From Oscillospiraceae bacterium (GTDB taxonomy: Bacteria; Bacillota; Clostridia; Oscillospirales; Ruminococcaceae): DNA of 64,000 bases. How positions within the stretch are numbered: the first letter of the stretch is position 1; the number at the start of each line of letters is the position of its first letter. The position numbers and the translations under genes were made by a program. The notes under the pieces were generated by a model. The model was not told the DNA's origin and did no database searches. It saw only the letters and a program-made list of their open reading frames with translations. Shown here one piece after another: positions 26,432 through 35,481 of this stretch. The DNA is taken from NCBI GenBank assembly GCA_017466885.1, contig JAFTTH010000025.1, forward strand, positions 47,326 through 111,325. Direction: 5' to 3'.

Positions 26432-26470
26432 GCCATTTACACCTTTGAACACGGGTGCAAATGGCTTTTT
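26432..26470. terminator. Bidirectional terminator
   Basis: GCCATTTACACC pairs with GGTGCAAATGGC (one A/C mismatch) around a 10-nt loop; A-run before and T-run after, so it serves both the CAP lipoprotein and the convergent XRE gene. Confidence 0.88.
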
Positions 26471-26481
26471 TGTTTTACTCT

Positions 26482-26712
26482 TTAATCTTCCTCCAATAGC
26501 TTGGCGGGGGAGATATTTAATACCTGCGCGATCTTGAATAAGGTTTCCAAAGAAACGCCCCGCACCGTACCGGGACCTTCTACTTGGCCCACGAAGTTTA
26601 CACTTTTATCAATCAGTTCCGCAAAAACCTCTTGTGTGTAACCGGCCTTTTTGCGATAATAAGCAATCTTCAAACCTAAAGTAATATATTTATCGGAAAA
26701 CTCTGTTTTCAT
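26482..26712 (-). CDS. XRE-family helix-turn-helix regulator
   Basis: A 76-residue protein consisting of one Cro/C1-type helix-turn-helix (LGLKIAYYRKKAGYTQEVFA, then the second helix in VNFVGQVE and LETLFKIAQVLNI). Such single-domain proteins bind short palindromes, usually their own promoter. ATG at 26712 follows GGAGG at 7 bp. It is divergent from the SLOG gene, and the AGTAAAT palindrome between them is a probable operator. Confidence 0.85.
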   Translation of the reverse strand: MKTEFSDKYITLGLKIAYYRKKAGYTQEVFAELIDKSVNFVGQVEGPGTVRGVSLETLFKIAQVLNISPAKLLEED

Positions 26713-26773
26713 CACTTTGCCTCCTTTGTGTAGATAGTCTACAAGGAAACAAGGCAAATTATAACTTTCTACA

Positions 26774-26814
26774 AGTAAATGATTATTTACTATAAGTCAA
26801 TAATAATGTATAAT
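26774..26814 (+). promoter_or_regulatory. Promoter overlapped by a palindrome, SLOG gene
   Basis: TTTACT (26786-26791) and TATAAT (26809-26814) are 17 bp apart. The -35 lies inside the inverted repeat AGTAAAT-N4-ATTTACT (26774-26791), and a third ATTTACT half-site lies at 26827-26833 after the -10. Another short palindrome (TAGA-N3-TCTA, 26731-26741) sits near the XRE start. Confidence 0.6.
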
Positions 26815-26847
26815 AGGTGAAAGATTATTTACTTGGAGTGAATTGAA

Positions 26848-27318
26848 ATGCAGGAAACAACCTGTTGCGTCTTCGGACACCGGGAGATCGACGAAACAGC
26901 GGAGCTTCGGGCGCAGGTCACCCGGGCGATGGAACGATTGATTACCGAGGAAAAGGTGGATACCTTCCTTTTCGGCAGCAAAAGCCGTTTTAACGATCTC
27001 TGTCTTGCACTGGTCACCCAGCTCAAAGAACAGTATCCCCATATCAAACGTGTTTATCTGCGGGCGGAATTTCCCCACATAGACCAGGATTATATGGCCT
27101 ATCTGCTGCAGTCTTACGAGGATACCGAATACCCCGAAGGTCTCCTTGGCGCGGGAAAAGCCGTTTATGTGGAGCGCAACTATGAAATGATCCGACGCAG
27201 CCGCTTCTGCATTGTTTATTATAAAGAAGAATACTCCCCCTCCACCCGGAAAAGCGGTACCAAAACCGCTCTGGATTATGCCCGGAAAAAGGAGAGGGAA
27301 ATCATTTCTTTCCCTTGA
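26848..27318 (+). CDS. SLOG-family (DUF1273-like) protein
   Basis: A 156-residue Rossmann-like protein. CCVFGHREIDET at the start, the FLFGSKSRFNDLC strand-loop and a C-terminal SGTKTALDYARKKE are the pattern of SLOG/DUF1273 proteins, which bind nucleotide-type ligands and may act as sensors. It is divergent from a small XRE regulator and has its own palindrome-covered promoter. The ligand is unknown. Confidence 0.75.
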   Translation: MQETTCCVFGHREIDETAELRAQVTRAMERLITEEKVDTFLFGSKSRFNDLCLALVTQLKEQYPHIKRVYLRAEFPHIDQDYMAYLLQSYEDTEYPEGLLGAGKAVYVERNYEMIRRSRFCIVYYKEEYSPSTRKSGTKTALDYARKKEREIISFP

Positions 27319-27371
27319 AAAAAGAAGGAAAAAACCGTATAATAAAAGAAAAAACACAGGATGGATGAAGA

Positions 27372-27773
27372 ATGCGAAGGATAAAAGGATGGTTGATATT
27401 TTTGACGATGGTCATTTCCTTTCTTGGCTTGACCGGCTGTGGGGACAAGCCGGAGGTCACCGCCTCCTATGAGCAGATCTCCCCTGCAGAGGCCAAGGAG
27501 ATTATGGATACCCAAAAGGACTATATTCTCATTGATGCCCGCACCCAATCCGAATTTGCCGAGGGGCATATCAAAGGGGCGATCCTTATCCCCGAATATG
27601 AAATTGCCAGCCGTGCCAAACAGGAGCTGCCCGATCAATCCGCCCTGATTCTGGTCTATTGCCGGAGCGGCAGACGGAGCAAGATTGCTTCGGAGGAGCT
27701 GGCAAGGCTTGGGTATACCAATGTGAAGGAGTTTGGCGGAATCATTGACTGGCCCTATGAGGTGGAAAAGTAA
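27372..27773 (+). CDS. Rhodanese-domain lipoprotein
   Basis: A 133-residue lipoprotein (lipobox LTGC, Cys 23) with a single rhodanese domain. The active-site loop YCRSGRRS gives the catalytic Cys at 97, and LIDARTQSEFAEGHIKGA is the CH2A-type motif. It would act outside the membrane in sulfur transfer or thiol redox chemistry. ATG at 27372 lies 54 bp after the SLOG gene stop, so it may be co-transcribed. Confidence 0.88.
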   Translation: MRRIKGWLIFLTMVISFLGLTGCGDKPEVTASYEQISPAEAKEIMDTQKDYILIDARTQSEFAEGHIKGAILIPEYEIASRAKQELPDQSALILVYCRSGRRSKIASEELARLGYTNVKEFGGIIDWPYEVEK

Positions 27774-27929
27774 AGCCCTCTTTGCTCCGGAAAAAGGCAA
27801 GAATGGAAAATAGCCAAAAAAATACTGGGAAATTAGGCAATTTTCTGCCCTTTGTGCTCTTGCGGAATATCATAGAATATGGTATATTTGTATACGCTGA
27901 AAAGACAACTGTCTTTTGGGGGTGAACGA

Positions 27930-28370
27930 ATGGCGCCGAAAAGCAGCTTGATTCTGGTGGAAGAATCGGTTTTACCGAAAACGGCGGCAAAGGTTCTGTA
28001 TGCAAAGCAACTGCTTGCGCGGGGGGAAGCAAAGACCGTTTCCCAGGCCATCAATATGGCGGGGATCTCCCGGGGAGCCTTTTATAAGTACAAGGATAGC
28101 GTTTTTGCCTACCGGGATGATTCGGACGGTCGGTTGATTACCCTTTCGGTGGTGCTGGCAGACCTGCCGGGCGTTCTTTCGGGAATCCTGAGTATGGTCA
28201 GCGAACTGGGCGGAAACGTGGTTACCGTCAATCAGAATATCCCGGTGGATTCGGTGGCGCATATGTCGCTGTCAGTCCGATTGCCCAGAGAGCTTTCCAC
28301 CGTTTCCCTTTTGGAGCAGGTGGAGAAAAGCGAAGGGGTGGTCAGCCTGAAGCTGATCTCGGAGGAATAA
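27930..28370 (+). CDS. ACT-domain protein, UPF0735 (PheB-like)
   Basis: A 146-residue protein, the normal size for UPF0735. A short N-terminal helical region (SQAINMAGISRGAFYKYKDSVF at about 40-61) is followed by an ACT domain (TLSVVLADLPGVLSGILSMV, then VVTVNQNIPVDS), a small amino-acid-binding regulatory fold. ATG at 27930 follows a GGGGGTGAA leader. It lies directly upstream of hom and lysC, so it probably senses an amino acid of that pathway. A weak promoter (TTGCGG 27860, TATATT 27883) precedes it. Confidence 0.85.
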   Translation: MAPKSSLILVEESVLPKTAAKVLYAKQLLARGEAKTVSQAINMAGISRGAFYKYKDSVFAYRDDSDGRLITLSVVLADLPGVLSGILSMVSELGGNVVTVNQNIPVDSVAHMSLSVRLPRELSTVSLLEQVEKSEGVVSLKLISEE

Positions 28371-28398
28371 CCAAACAGATAGAAAGGTCGGTTTTGAT

Positions 28399-29643
28399 AT
28401 GGCATACAATGGATGTTACGGCGTAGCCGTTATGGGTCACGGTGTGGTAGGCTCGGGCGTTTGCGAGATTCTCTACCACAAAAAAGATCTTCTGACCCAA
28501 AAGAGCGGAAAAACGCCGGTGCTGAAGCGGATTTTGGATCTCCGAAAGTTCCCGGAGGCCCCTTATGCATCCCTTTTTACCGATGATTTTTCCCTCATTG
28601 AGCAGGATCCCGAAATCGCGGTGGTAGCCGAGGCTATGGGCGGCTTAAAGCCTGCCTATGAGTATGTGAAGCGGTGTCTGCTGGCAGGAAAGAGTGTTGT
28701 GACCTCCAATAAAGAGCTGGTCGCCGCCAAGGGCGCGGAGCTTCTGGAGATCGCGGCGGAGAAGGGTGTCAGCTTTTTGTTTGAGGCAAGTGTCGGCGGC
28801 GGAATCCCGGTGATCCACCCCGTCTGCCGTTGTATGGCGGCCAATCAGATTACCGAGATCGCCGGCATTCTCAACGGCACCACCAACTTCATCCTCTCCA
28901 AAATGATCTACGAGCATACCTCCTTTGAGCAGGCCCTTGCAACGGCCCAGGAGCTGGGCTACGCCGAGCGGGATCCCGCCGCGGATGTGGACGGTCACGA
29001 TGCCTGCCGTAAGATCTGCATTCTTGCCTCCCTGATGCTGGGCAAAGAGGTTTCCCCCACCGAGGTAGAGCCCCAGGGCATCCGGGATATTTCCCTGGCA
29101 GATGTCAGCTATGCCGGAGCTTACGGCTCGGTTATCAAGCTGATCGGCCGGGCAAAGCTTTTGGAAAACGGGAAAGCCGCAGTAACGGTTTCCCCCGCGC
29201 TGGTTCCCAAATCGGGCCGCCTTGCCGGGATTGACGGCGTCTTTAACGGCGTGGTTGTCCGGGGAGATGAGGTGGGCGAGCTGCTCTTCTTTGGCAGAGG
29301 CGCCGGAAAAGAGGCAACTGCTTCTGCAGTGGTTTCAGATATTGTGGAGGCCGCCGGCCAGGACGGAAATCCCTACCTTTTCTGGAAGGGCGGTTGTGGC
29401 AATGTGGACACCACAGGAGCCGACCAAATGGCCTACTACTTCCGGACGGAACGGTCGGAGCTTCTCCCCGGTCTGGCGCAGGAGCTGTTCGGTGAGGTCT
29501 GCTTCCTTTCGGGGGAGGATACTCCCCAGGATCAGATGGCCTTTGTTACCGGTGTGATGGAGGAGAAAAAGCTGTTGGCAGGTGCTGATACGCTGGCCAA
29601 AAAGCTGCCGGTTTATGCGGCGCTGCGTGTGCTGGATTATTGA
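28399..29643 (+). CDS. hom: Homoserine dehydrogenase
   Basis: A 414-residue NAD(P)-dependent enzyme reducing aspartate semialdehyde to homoserine in threonine/methionine synthesis. The N-terminal Rossmann motif GHGVVGSG (16-23) binds cofactor, GGGIPVIHPVCR and GILNGTTNFIL are the substrate-domain signatures, and the C-terminal 70 residues form an ACT-type regulatory domain. It is 28 bp downstream of the ACT protein and 37 bp upstream of lysC, forming one cluster for the aspartate family. Confidence 0.95.
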   Translation: MAYNGCYGVAVMGHGVVGSGVCEILYHKKDLLTQKSGKTPVLKRILDLRKFPEAPYASLFTDDFSLIEQDPEIAVVAEAMGGLKPAYEYVKRCLLAGKSVVTSNKELVAAKGAELLEIAAEKGVSFLFEASVGGGIPVIHPVCRCMAANQITEIAGILNGTTNFILSKMIYEHTSFEQALATAQELGYAERDPAADVDGHDACRKICILASLMLGKEVSPTEVEPQGIRDISLADVSYAGAYGSVIKLIGRAKLLENGKAAVTVSPALVPKSGRLAGIDGVFNGVVVRGDEVGELLFFGRGAGKEATASAVVSDIVEAAGQDGNPYLFWKGGCGNVDTTGADQMAYYFRTERSELLPGLAQELFGEVCFLSGEDTPQDQMAFVTGVMEEKKLLAGADTLAKKLPVYAALRVLDY

Positions 29644-29680
29644 GACTGAGAAGTCTTTGAAATACGAAAAAGGAATGTGA

Positions 29681-30901
29681 ATGCTGATGAAACTGATCGT
29701 CAAAAAATTCGGCGGCAGTTCGGTGGCAAATGCCGAGCGGGTCGCCAATGTTGCCCGGATCATTACCGATTCCTATAAGGCGGGGAATAACGTCGTCGTT
29801 GTTGTTTCCGCCCAGGGAGATACCACCGATGATCTGATCGCCAAAGCGAAAGAAATCAACCCTCATGCCTCCAAGCGGGAGATGGATGTGCTCCTTTCTT
29901 CCGGAGAGCAGATCTCTATGTCCTTGCTGGCAATGGCCATTGAAAAGATGGGCTATCCGGTGGTTTCTCTCACCGGCTGGCAGGCGGGCTTTGTGACTGA
30001 CTCGGCCCACGGAATTGCCCGGATCCGCCGGGTGGAAACGGAACGGATCGCCGCAGAGCTTGCCCGGAAAAATATTGTGATTGTGGCCGGCTTCCAGGGA
30101 ATCAACCGGTACGATGATATTACCACCCTGGGACGGGGCGGCTCGGATACCAGCGCGGTGGCCATCGCCGCCAGCCTGAAGGCGGACCTCTGCCAGATCT
30201 ATACTGACGTGGACGGTGTTTATACTGCCGATCCCCGCCTGGTTAAGAACGCAGTCAAGCTGGATGAGATCACCTTTGATGAAATGCTGGAGCTGGCGTC
30301 CCTGGGCGCGCAGGTGCTCAATAACCGCTCTGTGGAAATGGCAAAGAAATATAATGTGGAGATGGAAGTCCTCTCCAGTATGGAAGATAAACCCGGAACC
30401 ATCGTCAAGGAGGTTGTTAAAATGGAAAAAATGCTGGTGCGCGGCGCGGCCCGCGATAATAACGTTGCTCGGATCTCTCTGGTTGCTCTGCCGGATCGTC
30501 CCGGAATTGCTTTCCGGATCTTCTCCCTTTTGGCGTCCAAGAAGATCAATGTGGATATCATTCTGCAGTCCATCGGCCGGGATGGCACCAAGGATATCAG
30601 CTTCACCGTTGCTGAGGATAATGGGGAAGAGGCAGTTGCCGTTCTCCGGGAGCATCTGGAGTCTCTGGGCGGCAAGGATGTTCTTTGCGATACCAATATC
30701 TCCAAGATCTCTGTGGTGGGCTCGGGAATGCAGTCCAACCCCGGTGTTGCGGCCAAGATGTTTGAGGCCCTTTCGGATGCAAATATCAATATCCAGATGA
30801 TCTCCACCAGCGAGATCAAGATCTCTGTTCTGATCGATAAGGCTGATTCGGAGCGCGCACTGAACGTGGTGCACGATGCGTTTATCCCCACTGCCAAATA
30901 A
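29681..30901 (+). CDS. lysC: Aspartate kinase
   Basis: A 406-residue enzyme for the first step of the aspartate family (Lys, Thr, Met). It shows the kinase signature KKFGGSSVA near residue 7-15, the GRGGSDTSAVAIA loop and two C-terminal ACT domains (about 265-400) for allosteric control. ATG at 29681 has AGGA at 6 bp; an in-frame ATG at 29687 is an alternative start. It follows hom and precedes a DRTGG-domain gene. Confidence 0.95.
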   Translation: MLMKLIVKKFGGSSVANAERVANVARIITDSYKAGNNVVVVVSAQGDTTDDLIAKAKEINPHASKREMDVLLSSGEQISMSLLAMAIEKMGYPVVSLTGWQAGFVTDSAHGIARIRRVETERIAAELARKNIVIVAGFQGINRYDDITTLGRGGSDTSAVAIAASLKADLCQIYTDVDGVYTADPRLVKNAVKLDEITFDEMLELASLGAQVLNNRSVEMAKKYNVEMEVLSSMEDKPGTIVKEVVKMEKMLVRGAARDNNVARISLVALPDRPGIAFRIFSLLASKKINVDIILQSIGRDGTKDISFTVAEDNGEEAVAVLREHLESLGGKDVLCDTNISKISVVGSGMQSNPGVAAKMFEALSDANINIQMISTSEIKISVLIDKADSERALNVVHDAFIPTAK

Positions 30902-30919
30902 GAGAAGGAGCGGTCTGAA

Positions 30920-31258
30920 ATGACAGTATCCGAGCTTGCAGCAACCTGTAATTTTACTTTTGCCGCTGGGCAGGAGGAGGCCGACCGCGCCGTTTCGGGC
31001 GGATATTGCGGTGATCTTTTGAGCCTGGTGATGGGCAGAGCCGGAAGCGGCAACGCCTGGCTGACGGTGATGGGCAATGTTAACGCGGTGGCGGTGGCGG
31101 TTTTGGCGGACGTAGGATGCATGATCCTCTGTGAGGGTGTCTGCCCCGACGCTGAGGCCCTTACCCGGGCAAAACAGCAGGGCGTCTGTCTCCTGCGGAC
31201 AGACCTGCCGGCCTTTGAGGCCGCTGTGGCAGTCGCCGCGGCGATGAAAAAGGAATAA
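30920..31258 (+). CDS. DRTGG-domain protein
   Basis: A 112-residue single-domain protein matching the DRTGG pattern (DRAVSGGYCGDLLSLVMGRA near 25-44, NVNAVAVAVLADVGCMILCEG). In other Firmicutes this small domain is found alone or attached to CBS or phosphotransacetylase-like proteins and its function is not established. AAGGAG is 10 bp before the ATG. A good terminator follows within 12 bp, so it is the last gene of the amino-acid cluster. Confidence 0.75.
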   Translation: MTVSELAATCNFTFAAGQEEADRAVSGGYCGDLLSLVMGRAGSGNAWLTVMGNVNAVAVAVLADVGCMILCEGVCPDAEALTRAKQQGVCLLRTDLPAFEAAVAVAAAMKKE

Positions 31259-31269
31259 TTTTCTTTGGA

Positions 31270-31298
31270 ACGGTCGGGTTTTTGCCCGGCCGTTTTTT
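31270..31298 (+). terminator. Rho-independent terminator of the hom-lysC cluster
   Basis: ACGGTCGGG pairs with CCCGGCCGT (one G-T pair) around a 6-nt loop and is followed by six T. Confidence 0.92.
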
Positions 31299-31367
31299 CA
31301 TTTGGAAGGAAAAGAGCATCTTTCCAATAAAAGACTGGAAAACTGCGTAAAATTAAGAAAAAAACAG

Positions 31368-31396
31368 TTGAGAAATTTTGTAAATGGGGTTATAAT
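31368..31396 (+). promoter_or_regulatory. Strong sigma-A promoter of mreB
   Basis: TTGAGA (31368-31373) and TATAAT (31391-31396) with a 17-bp spacer, 35 bp upstream of the mreB start. Confidence 0.85.
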
Positions 31397-31430
31397 ATAT
31401 GAGATAGATTGCAAAAAGGAGTAATTGAGA

Positions 31431-32447
31431 ATGTTCAATAAAGATATCGGCATCGATCTCGGTACCGCCAATACACTTGTTTTTATGAAGGGCAAGGGAA
31501 TTGTTCTTCGGGAGCCCTCTGTTGTTGCTGTTGAAAAGAGAACGGATACTGTCCGTTTCGTGGGAACGGAGGCCAAGGAGGTCATCGGCCGTACCCCCGG
31601 GTCAATCGTTGCGGTTCGCCCCCTGAAGGACGGCGTTATCGCTGACTTTGATATTACCGCAAGTATGCTGCAGATCCTGATTAAGAAGGCCTGCAACCCC
31701 AACCTTTTTACCCGTCTGCGGGTGGTGGTCTGCATTCCTTCGGGCGTTACTGCCGTGGAGCGGATGGCGGTTAAGGATGCGGCGGAAAAAGCCGGCGCAA
31801 AGAGCGTTTGGATCATTGAGGAGCCTATGGCGGCGGCTATTGGTGCGGGACTGCCCGTTACCGAGGCGACCGGCAGTATGGTCGTTGATATCGGCGGCGG
31901 CACCAGTGAGGTCGCAGTGATCTCGTTGGACGGCATTGTTGCCAAGCGGTCTGTCCGTGTGGGCGGCGATGAGTTTGATGCTTCCATCATCTCTTATGTG
32001 AAGAAAAAGTATAACCTTCTGATCGGCGACCGTACCGCTGAGGAGGTCAAGATCACCATCGGTTCGGCCTATCCCCTGGATGAGGAGCTGGAGATGAATA
32101 TTAAAGGCCGCAACCTGGTGGACGGTCTGCCCAAGAATATTGTAATCACCTCTCAGGAGGTTCGGGAAGCTCTGCAGGATCCCCTCGCTTCCATCCTGGA
32201 TGCCATTCGTACCACCTTGGAGAAAACTCCTCCCGAGCTTTCTGCCGATATTATTGACCACGGTATTACCCTTACCGGCGGCGGCGCTCTCCTGAAGGGA
32301 CTTGACCGGCTGATTGCCAATGAGACCGGTATGCCTGTGTTTATTGCGGAAAATCCCCTGGATTGCGTTGCAAAGGGCTCCGGAATGGTTCTTGAGGCAA
32401 TGGCCAAGCTGGGAAATGTCCTTTCGGACGATGCCAGAAGCTACTGA
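31431..32447 (+). CDS. mreB: Rod shape-determining actin homologue MreB
   Basis: A 338-residue actin-like ATPase that forms membrane-bound filaments directing elongation-phase wall synthesis. Phosphate-binding motifs [10 protein letters not shown] (about 9-18), [14 protein letters not shown] (about 153-166) and the adenosine motif [10 protein letters not shown] near 282-291 are intact. ATG at 31431 follows AAAAAGGAG at 9 bp; an upstream TTG is less likely. mreC and mreD follow, the standard order, though a hairpin separates mreB from mreC. Confidence 0.96.
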   Translation: MFNKDIGIDLGTANTLVFMKGKGIVLREPSVVAVEKRTDTVRFVGTEAKEVIGRTPGSIVAVRPLKDGVIADFDITASMLQILIKKACNPNLFTRLRVVVCIPSGVTAVERMAVKDAAEKAGAKSVWIIEEPMAAAIGAGLPVTEATGSMVVDIGGGTSEVAVISLDGIVAKRSVRVGGDEFDASIISYVKKKYNLLIGDRTAEEVKITIGSAYPLDEELEMNIKGRNLVDGLPKNIVITSQEVREALQDPLASILDAIRTTLEKTPPELSADIIDHGITLTGGGALLKGLDRLIANETGMPVFIAENPLDCVAKGSGMVLEAMAKLGNVLSDDARSY

Positions 32448-32458
32448 TCGACCCATAT

Positions 32459-32520
32459 CAAAACCTCGAAAACAGGAAAGGACCCGTTCCGGCCTGCCCC
32501 GCTTTTGAGGTTTTGTTTTT
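32459..32520 (+). terminator. Terminator-like hairpin between mreB and mreC
   Basis: CAAAACCTC (32459-32467) pairs with GAGGTTTTG (32507-32515) and is followed by TTTTT. It would attenuate transcription so that more mreB than mreCD mRNA is made, assuming no separate mreC promoter. Confidence 0.75.
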
Positions 32521-32547
32521 CATTCCATTTTCCCGGAGGTGACAAGG

Positions 32548-33453
32548 GTGAAGGAGTTCTTTAAAAGCATAAAATTCAAGATCCTCTGCGGAATCGCCCT
32601 TGTGCTGATTGGTGCGATGCTCTATACCGGCGTCAATGAGGGCGTTGCGGGGATCTGGCAGAATATTATTTCTTATGTGGTAACGCCGGTCCAGTCGGCT
32701 TCCACCGCGGTGGCCAATAGCTTTACCGGGTTCTTTTCCACCTTTTTCCGGGCCGGCGAGCTGGAAGCGGAAAACGAGGAATACCAGGAGGAGCTGCGCA
32801 AGCTCCGGGAGCAGCTGGTGGAGTATGATGAGCTCAAGCAGGAAAATGAGCGGCTCAAGGAGATGCTGGGAATTTCGGAGGAGTATCCCAATCTGAAGAT
32901 GGTAGATGCCTCGGTAATCCAGATAGCGGACGCAACCCAGTATCATACCTTTACCATCAATAAAGGGGCAGACCAGGGAATCAACCTGCGGGACCCTGTG
33001 GTGACCAAGGACGGTTTGGTGGGAGTTGTCTGCGAGGTTTACGCCAACCGTGCCCGGGTTCGTACCCTTCTGGATGTGGGGACCGATGTTGGCTGCTATA
33101 TCAGCAGCACCCGGGATGTCGGAATCTCCGCCGGAACGATTCCCCTTGCTATGGAGGGCCTTTACCGGATGTCCTATCTGGAGCGGTCCACCACCGCGGC
33201 AATCGGGGATATGGTGCTTTCCTCGGGAGAAAGCGGCATCTACCCCGGCGGACTGATTATGGGAACCATTCGGGAGATTCGCTCGGAGGAGAGCGGCGCT
33301 TCGGCTTACGCCATTGTGGAGCCGGTGGTGGAATACCGCCAGCTGAAGAATGTTTTTGTGGTAACCTCCTTTGATGGGCAGGGCAGCGTGACGCCGGACG
33401 GCGAATCCGCCCAGGAATCTCCCTCTGTGGGGGGAGGGACGGTGGAAAAATGA
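32548..33453 (+). CDS. mreC: Rod shape-determining protein MreC
   Basis: A 301-residue bitopic protein of the elongasome. One N-terminal transmembrane helix (about 10-30), a coiled coil (about 70-110, rich in E, L, K and R) and a paired beta-barrel periplasmic domain (VTKDGLVGVVCEVYANRARV near 150). GTG at 32548 is chosen because GGAGGTGA at 32535-32542 overlaps the earlier GTG. The gene overlaps mreD by 4 bp. Confidence 0.94.
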   Translation: MKEFFKSIKFKILCGIALVLIGAMLYTGVNEGVAGIWQNIISYVVTPVQSASTAVANSFTGFFSTFFRAGELEAENEEYQEELRKLREQLVEYDELKQENERLKEMLGISEEYPNLKMVDASVIQIADATQYHTFTINKGADQGINLRDPVVTKDGLVGVVCEVYANRARVRTLLDVGTDVGCYISSTRDVGISAGTIPLAMEGLYRMSYLERSTTAAIGDMVLSSGESGIYPGGLIMGTIREIRSEESGASAYAIVEPVVEYRQLKNVFVVTSFDGQGSVTPDGESAQESPSVGGGTVEK

Positions 33454-33983
33454 AGCTGACACCGGGACGAAAATATGCCCTTCGCTGGGTCGGATACAGC
33501 CTCCTCTTTCTGGTAGCGTTTCTGTTTCAGACCATTCCCAATTTCCTTGTTTTTTGGGATGTAAGACCCCTGTGGCTGATTGCATCGGCAGTAGTGGTTT
33601 CTATGCTGGAAAAGGAAATCCCTGCCGCCGTTGCCGGGCTGATCTGCGGCATTTTGATGGATATGGCGGACGGTCGGCTTTTTGGCTTCTTCTCGCTGAT
33701 GATGATGGTCCTCTGCTGTGTGCTGGGGTTTTTGGCCCTCTATTTTATTCGCACCAATCTGTATAGTGTGCTGGTTGCGGTGCTGTCAATGTGTGTAGCG
33801 GTCTGCCTGCTGGATTTTTTCTTCTTCCATCTGATCTGGGGGGTGGAGGAATCCTGGCGGTTGCTGGTATTTCGACTGCTTCCCTCCTGTGCATACACAG
33901 CGTTGATCGCAGCGGGACCCTATTATCTGTTCCGGCTGCTTTGGCTGAAAACGGCTGTGGAGGAGGGCCCTGAATTTTACTGA
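33450..33983 (+). CDS. mreD: Rod shape-determining protein MreD
   Basis: A 177-residue membrane protein with about five helices, completing mreBCD. The start overlaps the mreC stop (ATGA), showing coupling. MreD links MreC to the transpeptidase and RodA of the wall synthesis machine. No mrdA-type gene follows within the window. Confidence 0.9.
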   Translation: MKLTPGRKYALRWVGYSLLFLVAFLFQTIPNFLVFWDVRPLWLIASAVVVSMLEKEIPAAVAGLICGILMDMADGRLFGFFSLMMMVLCCVLGFLALYFIRTNLYSVLVAVLSMCVAVCLLDFFFFHLIWGVEESWRLLVFRLLPSCAYTALIAAGPYYLFRLLWLKTAVEEGPEFY

Positions 33984-34076
33984 AAGGCTTTGTTTCCGGC
34001 CTCGGCCCGATGGGGACGGGGCCGGTTATTCATATGAAAATATTTTGTCACATAAGGTGACGAAGGGGTGCTGAAT

Positions 34077-35459
34077 ATGAAAAGAGAGCTCATTGAACAA
34101 TGGATTGCAGATCACGAGGAGGAGTTCCTGGCAGATTTGGGGAAGCTGATCGGGATTCGTTCCGTTTCCCAGCCCGGAACGGCCGGTGCGCATCCCTTTG
34201 GAGATCCCTGCGCGGAGGTGCTGGACGTTGCCCTTGCTATGGCGGAGGGGTACGGGCTGAAAACCGCCAATCAGGATTATTATTACGGTGAGGTGACCTA
34301 CGGCGAGGGGAAGGAGTCCCTTGGCTTTGCCGTCCATTTGGACGTTGTGCCCGAAGGGGAGGGCTGGGATCATCCGCCCTATTCCCTGACCCGGGAGGGG
34401 GAACTGCTCTTCGGCAGAGGGGTGGAGGACGATAAAGGCCCTGCTCTCCTGGCGATGTATGCGTTGCGCTGTCTGAAGGAGCTGGGGTATCTGCCCCACC
34501 ATCGGATGCGGGTGTTTTTGGGTTGCAGCGAGGAAACGGGCGGAATGTCCGATATCGTCCATCTGAAAGAGGTAGGGGAGGAATTTCGGTTCGTGCTGGT
34601 TCCGGATGCGGAGTTCCCCCTCTGCAACGGTGAAAAAGGGATTCTGGAAGCCTGGCTTTCCATTCCCTGCGGCCGGTTGCAGCTTTCTTCCGGGACGGTC
34701 AGCAATGTTCTTCCCGACCGGGCGGAGCTTTTCCTGCCCGGCATAGCCGACGATGATTTTCCCGAGGCGGAGGGAATCACCCTTTCCAAAGGGGACACCG
34801 GTCTGGCAGTAACCGCCACCGGAATCACGGCTCATGCCAGCCGTCCTGCGGACGGCATTGACGCGCTCCTTCGCCTGGCAAATTACGCAGGGCAACTTTC
34901 TCTCCCTGAAGAGGAGAAAAAAGCGATGGCCTTCCTGAAGCAGCTGATTGAGGGGCACGATGGCTCCGGGATCGGCATTGCCTGTGAGGATGAACCCTCG
35001 GGAGCGCTGACCCTCATTAGCGGCATTGTGAAAACAGAGGAGGGTCGGATGCTGGTCAATGTCAATATCCGCTACCCCTCCACCGCGGACGGAGACGGTG
35101 TTGCGGACGGTTTGCGGACCGGTGTTGCGGCGGCCGGCGGGCAGGTGGATTCGCTGGATAATTCTCCCGGATATTATATTCCGGCAGAGGACCCGGCCAT
35201 TGCCGCGGTAATGGAGGTTTATACCGAGGAAACGGGAAGCCCCGCCGGCACCTACCGGATGGGTGGAGGCACCTACGCAAGAATGCTGAAAAACGCCGCT
35301 GCTTTCGGGCCTTGCTTCCCCGATGAGGATAAGGGACTGCCTCTGGGAAAGGGTGGCTGTCATCAGCCGGATGAGGCGATCCCCCTCTCCTGGATGCAGA
35401 AGGCGCTGATGATCTATATTCGCGCTCTTTGCCGTTTGGATGCGTGTTTGTCTGACTGA
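34077..35459 (+). CDS. Sapep-type M20 dipeptidase (PepV-like)
   Basis: A 460-residue cytoplasmic metallopeptidase of family M20, splitting dipeptides. Metal ligands of the family are seen in AVHLDVVPEGEGW (His/Asp), GVEDDKGP, CSEETGG and PDAEFPLCNGEKG, and a C-terminal GGGTYARM motif. ATG at 34077 follows AAGGGGTG at 7 bp. It sits between mreD and pyrK with a 22-bp gap to the latter. Substrate range is family inference. Confidence 0.9.
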   Translation: MKRELIEQWIADHEEEFLADLGKLIGIRSVSQPGTAGAHPFGDPCAEVLDVALAMAEGYGLKTANQDYYYGEVTYGEGKESLGFAVHLDVVPEGEGWDHPPYSLTREGELLFGRGVEDDKGPALLAMYALRCLKELGYLPHHRMRVFLGCSEETGGMSDIVHLKEVGEEFRFVLVPDAEFPLCNGEKGILEAWLSIPCGRLQLSSGTVSNVLPDRAELFLPGIADDDFPEAEGITLSKGDTGLAVTATGITAHASRPADGIDALLRLANYAGQLSLPEEEKKAMAFLKQLIEGHDGSGIGIACEDEPSGALTLISGIVKTEEGRMLVNVNIRYPSTADGDGVADGLRTGVAAAGGQVDSLDNSPGYYIPAEDPAIAAVMEVYTEETGSPAGTYRMGGGTYARMLKNAAAFGPCFPDEDKGLPLGKGGCHQPDEAIPLSWMQKALMIYIRALCRLDACLSD

Positions 35460-35481
35460 TTGAGAGAAAGGAAGAAGCATT

